Source: Paenibacillus taichungensis
GTDB lineage: Bacteria > Bacillota > Bacilli > Paenibacillales > Paenibacillaceae
Reading direction: 5' to 3'
NCBI RefSeq assembly: GCF_003287275.1
Contig: NZ_QEVW01000008.1
Span: 62,001 to 126,000 of the forward strand
Length of the DNA stretch: 64,000 nt
The notes under the pieces are model-generated. The model saw only the letters and a list, made by a program, of their open reading frames with translations, was not told the DNA's origin and did no database searches. A program made the position numbers and the translations under genes. Shown in pieces: positions 52,826 to 60,352 of the stretch. Position 1 is the stretch's first letter, and each line of letters starts with the position of its first letter.

Positions 52826-54001
52826 ATGAAAAAAGTAATATTAACAGGAGTGGCTGCACTAACTCTACTTTCCGCACAAGCATCTATCGGCCCACAACCC
52901 GTAAAAGCTGCAATTAACGACGACATCAAGGTTGTACAAAAATTCAAAGACATTACTGGCCATTGGGCAGAATCCAGTATCCTTCAGGCTATTCAGCGAG
53001 GCTATGTCGATGGTTTCCCAGATGGGAAATTCCTCCCCAATAATGTAGTTACCAGAGCAGAATTCGTGAAAATGACGGTATCTGCTTTAGATCTGGGGGT
53101 CGGCTCTGCATCCGGGAGTTGGTATACCTCGTACATCAACGCTGCCCAAACAGCAGGGATCTATAAAGCAGGCGACTTTTCAAATTCGGATTGGACTAAG
53201 CCGATGTCTCGAGAGGAAATGTCAAAAGTAGCTGTCCGAGCACTTGGTGTTACCGACGTTGAAGACAAACAATGGATGTACTTGGCTACCAAGAACGGTA
53301 TTATCACAGGCACCGCACCAGGTGAAATCTCGCCAGAGGGAACTACAACTCGCGCTCAAGCAATTGCTGTTATTGAACGGGTTTTATCGATAAAGGATGG
53401 TAAGACATTGGCATCCGATAAGTATGCTGTCGCGGCTGCGGAACTGTACTGGCACAAGACCAATATTTTCACTGTTGCAGAAGAAATCTTTAATGGTCCG
53501 AAAAACTCCAATCACAGATTTGGTATTAAATCATGGAAACAGTCGAATCTTATCGTCTCAGCCCCTAACGGTTCTGTTCAGGGTCGCGTAAACAGTCTGA
53601 TTGCGATTGATTGGAATGATCCGAAAGACCCGAATCGAAAACTGCTCCCATCCAAAGATAAGTTCTTCTGGCTCTACGGGGGACAAGAACAGAAATTCTC
53701 TGACAATGATGAGTGTTATATCTTGTTACTTGACTCCGAACTGACAGTTAATAAGAATCCACAAGGATATAGAACGAACCGACTTGCCCTTTCTGTTCTT
53801 GGCTATGACGGTACACCTAGTAAAGTAAAAATTAATCAAGCAATGCCTATTCGCTCTAACGATCCCAAAAAGGAAATATACGGCTTAGTGATCCCTAAAA
53901 AAGCTCTTTATTATGATGGTTCGGTACAAGTTTTAGTAGAAACAATTACCACTCCTGGAGTTACTGTCTATCAAAAAAAATTAGCACAATCCGAGCTTTA
54001 A
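52826..54001 (+). CDS. S-layer-homology (SLH) domain secreted protein
   Basis: The 391-residue protein has a signal peptide (about 1-29, ending PVKAA) and three SLH repeats. They lie at about 40-92 (FKDITGHWAESSILQAIQRG), 95-145 (WYTSYINAAQTAGIY, TKPMSREEMSKVAVRAL) and 150-190 (ATKNGIITGTAPGEI, TTRAQAIAVIERVL). SLH domains bind pyruvylated secondary cell-wall polymer. The C-terminal half (about 200-391) is unrecognised and beta-rich. The gene is AT-richer than its neighbours. AGGAGGAAAG precedes the ATG. It sits 19 bp before a large secreted-protein gene and is probably co-transcribed. Confidence 0.88.
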   Translation: MKKVILTGVAALTLLSAQASIGPQPVKAAINDDIKVVQKFKDITGHWAESSILQAIQRGYVDGFPDGKFLPNNVVTRAEFVKMTVSALDLGVGSASGSWYTSYINAAQTAGIYKAGDFSNSDWTKPMSREEMSKVAVRALGVTDVEDKQWMYLATKNGIITGTAPGEISPEGTTTRAQAIAVIERVLSIKDGKTLASDKYAVAAAELYWHKTNIFTVAEEIFNGPKNSNHRFGIKSWKQSNLIVSAPNGSVQGRVNSLIAIDWNDPKDPNRKLLPSKDKFFWLYGGQEQKFSDNDECYILLLDSELTVNKNPQGYRTNRLALSVLGYDGTPSKVKINQAMPIRSNDPKKEIYGLVIPKKALYYDGSVQVLVETITTPGVTVYQKKLAQSEL

Positions 54002-54020
54002 GAAGTTAGGAAGTGGTCCT

Positions 54021-57000
54021 TTGAAGAACAGAATTCTTCCCATTGTGTTGTTAATGCTTCTCCTTTCGCAGTTGCTACCAACTAGCATTTTTCTAAACAC
54101 CGTATCAGCCGCAGGAGAAATTACAGAGATCATAGCGTATGAGATGAAAGGGGACGCTGACGATTATCTTTATGGAGGGCTTTATTTCTCGGATAAGCCT
54201 ACCTTACCAACCGTTCCAATCGTGGTGCCCTCAAAGCCTGGCAAAATCATTAAAAAGATGGAGTGGATAGACAAGGACGGTAAGGTACTCCGTTCAATAT
54301 CCATCCCTACAGGTAAAACTGAAATTAAAGCATCTGACAATTTAAAAGATACTTTAAACGGCACGAGGTATACTGTTCGTTCTAAAAATAATTCTAATTA
54401 CGGTGGAATTTACTATTGGGACAGATGGACAGCTGGTGATTCAGGAAACTTTAATGGTAAGTATTGGCGCGCCGGGGGCGGACAAGTAAGTGTTTATACC
54501 AGTGAACCCGGACCAAACTGTCCAGGTGGTGTGCCAACCGAAAACAAAAACCCAAACACGGGGCAAAGTTTTAATGGGAATCTGCCACGTTATCCTGGGT
54601 GCACGGACCCTAACTTGGCTGCCAATATTCCACGTACGGAAGCATTCTATATCGTTGCTAATGGAGATTCTCTACATGATTTATGGATTAGGGATGGAGG
54701 GATTTCTAAGACTGATGTAAAAGCATCACGCACCATAATTGACTCCACTAGTCCAATTAATGATGTACATGGAACTCAAGGTTATACTGATCCAAGTACA
54801 GTTGCAGGTCAAGTAATCGACGTGCCAAGTTTGAACTTAATCACAATTAGTTTTAAACAAACATTTAATAATGATACTTATAGTAAATACTGGGCGAATC
54901 CAGGTGCAAAACAAGTATGGTATTTCTCCAAATTTAGAGCTGACTTTGATTCCTACACTTACGTATACAAGGATAAAAAATTGAAAGTCACGTATGCAGA
55001 TGGGACATCCGGACTTGAGATCAGCGGTAATATTTGCGTAGCGCCAAACGGAACAACTCAGTTAACAGCAACTTTGACAAAGGTAGATGGAAGTGTTTGG
55101 CCCCTACAGAGCCATGCCAAGCTCACGTGGTCAAGTTCTAACACATCTACAATGACGGTTAATAGTTCTGGATTAGTAACAGCGGTTGCCCCGACTGGCA
55201 CAGCAACGATTACTGGACACTTTGTTGACGCTACCCAAGCGCTTGATGAAAAGGATACTTTTGAGATGACAGTTGGCTCGGGGGCTTTATGCACCGACAG
55301 TGGCGGAGGAGGCAATCAACCTGAAATTCCTGAAGGTAATGGATCGGGACAATGCAGTTGGACGATTGGAAGTCCCTCTCAAGGAACTGTTATGAAGCAA
55401 AGTCACATGGATCCAGGTGCCAATGGGGTTATTCGGGCTGACGATAGGGATTCCGAAAAATTCGATGTTCTTAAGGGGATTCCAACATCTGAATCTCTTT
55501 ATACCAATGCGTTGGCTGATGAATATTTGTTCAAACAGGATTGGGGGAAAATGTCTGGAAAGACCACATATGACTGTACCGTCGAAGTTACGTACGCACG
55601 TCAATGGACAGTACCCGGTCCTCAAGTATGTACTGAAACGGGTTGTACTCCAGGACCTCCGGTGACAAAAACGGATACTCAGTCCAAAACCTATACATTC
55701 CAATTATTTAGGGATTACTCATACTGGCAAATTAATAATTTGGAAGTATACAAGATAAATCAGGCTGAAATGAGTAACTACGCCTTGCCCGGCGGGAAGG
55801 TCACCATGACACCTTCAGGGTATACGCCACCATCACTTGATTCGAGTAATGATGCAGATGTTAATAGTCACGTTAGACCAGCCAATACTTCATCAATCAC
55901 TTTTACTCCACCACTTCTAACAGGGGGATTGAACTCCCCGCCATCTCTTCCGGATCACACATCCACGCTTAAAGGGATGGCTGAAAGCAATACGCCTCAA
56001 AGTAAAGTCAGTAACGATATGGTCAATTTTAATGGCTCAACGATCATGAGCTCTTCGGAAACGACGAAGGATGGGCCAATTCCGTCTAATATACCTAACC
56101 CAACTACTATTAACCGTGATGTACTGTATAAGCCTAATAACATGATCAACAATACGCTCATAAATAAGGCTAATACCACGAGTTCCGGCGAAATTTATTA
56201 CGAATTGTTGCCGGGCAATGTAAATGGGGGAATCAACAAAGTTTTTCCAATCAACGGCATAAATACGGTCACGGTACATACGCCTGTCGTGAACTACGCT
56301 TGGGTATCGGATGACCAGCCGCATAACCAGAAGACGATACCGAATGCAAACCGGGCAGCGCTCATTCTGGAGCGTCCTTTTATCGTAAGAATCCCGACCT
56401 CGGGGCAGCATTTGGATGCTGGGAGTTACCCCGGCTATGGCAACCGGGACTACGCCAAGTATTTTCGCATCAAGCAGGTGCGATTCCCATTCGATGTCTA
56501 TAACGAAGGCCGCAGCCAGTTCATCCCCGCCAAGACGTGGGTGGATATTCCAGTGAATCAGTTGGATACCCCCTTTTATCTTCCGGTTTGGGTGGACGAA
56601 GGGGATTACGAAATCGAGTTTCGCAATATCGCCGAAAATGCACCTACGAACTTCACTGAACAGCAGGATGCTAATACGAATCTGGCGCATCATGTAGCGG
56701 CAGATACGGTACCTGTGGAAGTCATTGGACGGTTGTATGATTTTCGTGTGACCGATATTTCCGACTATAACTGGGAGAACGTATTCCGTAAGCAGATGGG
56801 CCGTCCAGAACCTACGGGAGTCGGTTATTGGACGGGTCTTAACAGTATTGATGGTGACCCCAGGGGGAATTTAGCCCCGTTCATTCTTCCGATACGTCCA
56901 GGCAGTCATCCGGTGCAGGGGTTCAAAAATGTGTCAGTCAAAACGGGATACCATATCAAGTTTGATCTCAAAACCAAGGGTAATATGTTTGGCAAGCAGG

Positions 57001-57761
57001 ATGGTGTACGAATTACACCGAGTTTCCATTTTGTGAGTCGGGATGGTTCTTCCCGCCAGGAAGTGGATCTGTACTATCACCGGGGCCAGGAACGCCTCAT
57101 TCGCATCGGATCGGCGCAGGATTTGGAGAAGCGCTTTGTTGTTCTAAACGCGCGGCTGCGGAATGTACCGATTACGGAGCTGGGGGATGCAGCTAGGTAT
57201 CGATATACCTACGAGCTGACACCGGAGGAGCAGAGCCAGAGTACCCTTGCGGAATACATGGTCGGTTTCGTGGATCAAACTTCTCACCAGAAAACATGGG
57301 TGGGCCGTTATGATTGGCTGATCCTATCCTCGCCGATTCGCACACTGATTGGACCAAAGACGGACATCCCACCTGGCGTCAATGTGGACCGGGCTAATGC
57401 AGCCATCCAGCGCTGGTATGGAGAGTACAGTCTGCCAGCCGATGTGTACGCCGTACAGAAAGGAACCGATCTCGAATCACTCGCCAGACAACATCCTCTG
57501 GATGAGCAGTCGGCGATCTTCCTGAAGGACGGTCATATCGTAGTCAACTTCAATATTGAGAGTTTGCAAGGTGGCAATACGGTTGCCCCGCACCTGCAAT
57601 ATATTTATGCCCCATTGATGAATCAGTGGCAGATGGAGGGCTTTAACCGGAGTCCGGAAAACAGCCAAGGCAGAAACTGGTCGCTGAAGGATGGTGATGT
57701 TGTGTTTTACCATGCGGATCAGTCCAGCCGGAATGATTTTCAATCCAAGGTTCCTCATTAG
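54021..57761 (+). CDS. large secreted protein with a BIG2 domain, function unknown
   Basis: The 1246-residue protein starts at TTG (54021) with AGGAAGTGG upstream and a signal peptide ending near VSAAG (about 31). A bacterial Ig-like (BIG2) segment spans about 345-425 (TQLTATLTKVDGSVWPL, KLTWSSSNTSTMTVNSSGLV). A short Gly-rich linker and a Pro/Asn/Ser-rich low-complexity stretch (about 600-730) follow. A C-terminal half of about 500 residues has no motif I recognise. Codon and base use change near 56.2 kb: the 5' part is AT-rich, the 3' part GC-richer like the host. Placed after an SLH gene, it is likely a cell-surface partner. Confidence 0.75.
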   Translation: MKNRILPIVLLMLLLSQLLPTSIFLNTVSAAGEITEIIAYEMKGDADDYLYGGLYFSDKPTLPTVPIVVPSKPGKIIKKMEWIDKDGKVLRSISIPTGKTEIKASDNLKDTLNGTRYTVRSKNNSNYGGIYYWDRWTAGDSGNFNGKYWRAGGGQVSVYTSEPGPNCPGGVPTENKNPNTGQSFNGNLPRYPGCTDPNLAANIPRTEAFYIVANGDSLHDLWIRDGGISKTDVKASRTIIDSTSPINDVHGTQGYTDPSTVAGQVIDVPSLNLITISFKQTFNNDTYSKYWANPGAKQVWYFSKFRADFDSYTYVYKDKKLKVTYADGTSGLEISGNICVAPNGTTQLTATLTKVDGSVWPLQSHAKLTWSSSNTSTMTVNSSGLVTAVAPTGTATITGHFVDATQALDEKDTFEMTVGSGALCTDSGGGGNQPEIPEGNGSGQCSWTIGSPSQGTVMKQSHMDPGANGVIRADDRDSEKFDVLKGIPTSESLYTNALADEYLFKQDWGKMSGKTTYDCTVEVTYARQWTVPGPQVCTETGCTPGPPVTKTDTQSKTYTFQLFRDYSYWQINNLEVYKINQAEMSNYALPGGKVTMTPSGYTPPSLDSSNDADVNSHVRPANTSSITFTPPLLTGGLNSPPSLPDHTSTLKGMAESNTPQSKVSNDMVNFNGSTIMSSSETTKDGPIPSNIPNPTTINRDVLYKPNNMINNTLINKANTTSSGEIYYELLPGNVNGGINKVFPINGINTVTVHTPVVNYAWVSDDQPHNQKTIPNANRAALILERPFIVRIPTSGQHLDAGSYPGYGNRDYAKYFRIKQVRFPFDVYNEGRSQFIPAKTWVDIPVNQLDTPFYLPVWVDEGDYEIEFRNIAENAPTNFTEQQDANTNLAHHVAADTVPVEVIGRLYDFRVTDISDYNWENVFRKQMGRPEPTGVGYWTGLNSIDGDPRGNLAPFILPIRPGSHPVQGFKNVSVKTGYHIKFDLKTKGNMFGKQDGVRITPSFHFVSRDGSSRQEVDLYYHRGQERLIRIGSAQDLEKRFVVLNARLRNVPITELGDAARYRYTYELTPEEQSQSTLAEYMVGFVDQTSHQKTWVGRYDWLILSSPIRTLIGPKTDIPPGVNVDRANAAIQRWYGEYSLPADVYAVQKGTDLESLARQHPLDEQSAIFLKDGHIVVNFNIESLQGGNTVAPHLQYIYAPLMNQWQMEGFNRSPENSQGRNWSLKDGDVVFYHADQSSRNDFQSKVPH

Positions 57762-57783
57762 AGAAAAAGGGCTAATCCCTCAA

Positions 57784-57829
57784 CAAGCTGTGTTTTGCGT
57801 GAAATGACGTGAAGCATGGCTTGTTTTTT
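57784..57829 (+). terminator. terminator after the large secreted protein
   Basis: CAAGCTGTG (57784-57792) pairs with CATGGCTTG (57815-57823, two wobbles), followed by T6. Confidence 0.65.
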
Positions 57830-57939
57830 AATGTTCTTTTTCATCCCCGAGATTATGGTTAGGTGACAGAAGGGGTATAAAAGGTAAGGAGCCTTTGTTC
57901 ACATCCATTTTATTGCTCATTGAGAGGGGAATACACAGC

Positions 57940-59991
57940 ATGATTGATGACCATCACAAGTTAGACGTATTAAACGTAGTAGATACATACCAAGGAAGAG
58001 ATCTGGGTGTCACGATGGAACCACAAGCCTGTAGTTTTAAAGTGTGGACGCCTGCCGCAAAGCAGGTAGATGTGCTGTTATACCCGCCTTCAACAGGGGG
58101 AAGTCCCAATGAACAGAAGAATCAGGATGAACAGAAGGAACTAGCTATGAACAAGCAGGATCAGGGCATCTGGTCCCTGAAGCTTGAAGGTGAATGGAGC
58201 GGTTATCGTTATATGTACAGATCTACCTTTGAGGACGGACGGCAGGAGATAGCGGTTGACCCCTATGCACGAGCTGTGACCATGAATGGAGAAAGAGGAG
58301 TCATCGTTAGGCTGGAACAGACGCACCCGAATGGCTGGAATGAGGATATTCGTCCAAAACTGGCAAGCCCGGTAGATGCGGTTTTGTATGAGCTGCATGT
58401 GCGCGATTTCTCGATCCATGAGTCATCCGGTATGAGGCATAAAGGAAAGTATCTGGCTTTTACCGAGACAGGTCTGCGTGATTCAAACGGGAATACACTG
58501 GGAATCGATCATTTGGTTGAGCTGGGAATCACTCATGTACATCTTCTTCCGGTATTTGATTTTGCGACAGTGGACGAATCGAAGGCAGATGACGGGACTT
58601 CCGATTGCTCACGTTATAACTGGGGCTATGATCCGCTCCACTACAACGTTCCAGAAGGTTCCTATGCATCCCGTGCAGATGAGCCGGAGACAAGAATTCG
58701 AGAGTTCAAATCGATGGTGCTCGCCCTTCATCAGAAGGGTATCGGAGTCATTATGGATGTGGTGTACAATCATACGTTTGATACGGCAGCCAGTTCATTT
58801 GAGAAGCTTGTTCCAGGATATTACTACCGTCAGCACCCGGATGGCACGTACAGCAATGGATCAGGTACAGGCAATGAAGTGGCTACAGAACGCCCGATGG
58901 TGCGCAAATTCATTATCGATTCTGTACGCTACTGGGCAGAGGAATACCATGTGGACGGGTTTCGTTTTGACCTGATGGGTCTGATCGACACGACAACGAT
59001 GAAAGAGCTCGCAGCAGAACTGCATGCCGAGGTTTCTCCATCCATTCTCTTATACGGTGAACCCTGGGGTGCGCTGGAATCACCCCTTGGGGATCAAATG
59101 ACACTTAAGGGAGCACAGCGTGAAGCTGGATTTGCTGTATTTAACGATAACCTCCGTGGAGCGATCAAAGGCGATAGCGATGGAACGGGAACCGGATTTG
59201 CTACAGGAGCGGAGGAAAAAGAAGACGATATATGGAAAGGTGTACGTGGAGCCATTAACGATTTTACTGCTGGCCCGTTTGAAACGATTAATTATGTAAC
59301 CGTTCATGATAATCTCAACTTGTGGGACAAAGTCGTCCAAACACAAGGATTGCACGATACGCTGGGATTTATCACACATAGCGAGGATGGTCGTGTGAAA
59401 GGCAGCGCCAATGTGGAAGAGGCTGTACAGCAGGCGAATCCGTATTTGCAGGTTGACCCGGACCACATACTGGAGAATGAAACGGTTCGGCGCTGTCTGC
59501 TTGCTAATGGCATCGTATTGACTTCCCAGGGGATCCCATTGCTTGCGGCTGGAGATGAACTTCTGCGAAGTAAATATGGCGATGCGAACAGTCATGAGAG
59601 TGGAGATTCAGTCAATGCCATTCGATGGGAGCAAAAGCAGCAGTTTAAGCCTGTTTATGATTACTATCGTGGCCTGATCCATATTCGGCGCGAACATCCT
59701 TCTTTTCGTCTTCGTACCCGGGAAGAGATTGAGAAGCATGTTCGATTGCTAGAAAAGGGAAAAGGGTTGTTAGCCTATGAACTGGCAGGAACGGCTGTCG
59801 GAGATTCATGGGAACGGATAATCATTATCTACAATGCTTACAAAGAAACCCGTACAATCTCCATTCCTTCAGGTGCATGGAATGTGGTTGTAGAGCAGGG
59901 GCAGGCTGGCAATGAGACGCTGCGTACAGCCAAAGATGGTCAGGTCAGCGTTCCCGCTATATCCATGACGGTTATGTATGCAGGTGAGTGA
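57940..59991 (+). CDS. pulA: type I pullulanase, single-module form
   Basis: The 683-residue GH13 debranching enzyme cleaves alpha-1,6 bonds. An N-terminal CBM48-like domain (CSFKVWTPAAKQVDVLLY) precedes the catalytic barrel with the type I signature YNWGYDP (about 225), nucleophile Asp in VDGFRFDLMGL (about 341), acid Glu in LYGEPWG (about 372) and VTVHDNLNLWDK (about 455). There is no signal peptide, so it is likely cytoplasmic. The ATG at 57940 follows GAGAGGGGA. A second pullulanase of similar sequence lies downstream. Confidence 0.94.
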   Translation: MIDDHHKLDVLNVVDTYQGRDLGVTMEPQACSFKVWTPAAKQVDVLLYPPSTGGSPNEQKNQDEQKELAMNKQDQGIWSLKLEGEWSGYRYMYRSTFEDGRQEIAVDPYARAVTMNGERGVIVRLEQTHPNGWNEDIRPKLASPVDAVLYELHVRDFSIHESSGMRHKGKYLAFTETGLRDSNGNTLGIDHLVELGITHVHLLPVFDFATVDESKADDGTSDCSRYNWGYDPLHYNVPEGSYASRADEPETRIREFKSMVLALHQKGIGVIMDVVYNHTFDTAASSFEKLVPGYYYRQHPDGTYSNGSGTGNEVATERPMVRKFIIDSVRYWAEEYHVDGFRFDLMGLIDTTTMKELAAELHAEVSPSILLYGEPWGALESPLGDQMTLKGAQREAGFAVFNDNLRGAIKGDSDGTGTGFATGAEEKEDDIWKGVRGAINDFTAGPFETINYVTVHDNLNLWDKVVQTQGLHDTLGFITHSEDGRVKGSANVEEAVQQANPYLQVDPDHILENETVRRCLLANGIVLTSQGIPLLAAGDELLRSKYGDANSHESGDSVNAIRWEQKQQFKPVYDYYRGLIHIRREHPSFRLRTREEIEKHVRLLEKGKGLLAYELAGTAVGDSWERIIIIYNAYKETRTISIPSGAWNVVVEQGQAGNETLRTAKDGQVSVPAISMTVMYAGE

Positions 59992-60077
59992 ACGTTCACA
60001 TCGCTCGCTAAACCTCAACAGGCATCAGGGCATCTTGCCGACCTAACAAGAATTAGTTGTTTGAAAACAGTAATGTT

Positions 60078-60110
60078 GCACCCTTTCTCCATTGTGGAGC
60101 GAGGGTGTTT
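60078..60110 (+). terminator. terminator between the two pullulanase genes
   Basis: CACCCT pairs with AGGGTG, with inner CTCCA/TGGAG, followed by TTTTACTTTTTTTG. The second pullulanase is therefore a separate unit. Confidence 0.75.
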
Positions 60111-60189
60111 TACTTTTTTTGTCTATCTTTTCATCAGGACAGGTACAAATGCTGTCAATCTATGGCGCTTGTTTACATATGCTGTATCT

Positions 60190-60203
60190 TGAAAGCGATT
60201 GCT
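60190..60203. promoter_or_regulatory. cre-like site upstream of the second pullulanase
   Basis: TGAAAGCGATTGCT matches 12 of 14 positions of TGWAANCGNTNWCA, 150 bp before the start. The rest of this 361-bp gap holds only the terminator; no clear promoter was identified. Confidence 0.45.
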
Positions 60204-60352
60204 GTGAGGAATTGCATCACATTCAATATGCTAATTGAAAGCCTCTGCTCAACCGATATGTTGAGTACAGACAACCCCGGGTTGACAAATGACGTCTCGC
60301 TCCGTAACATCGGGACAACACGAAATCAATGGATATAAAGGCGGTGGGAACG

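Noticed and set aside
60057..60338. 93-codon frame between the pullulanase genes
   Set aside because: It contains the terminator hairpin, lacks a ribosome-binding site and has a Cys/Ile-rich random composition.
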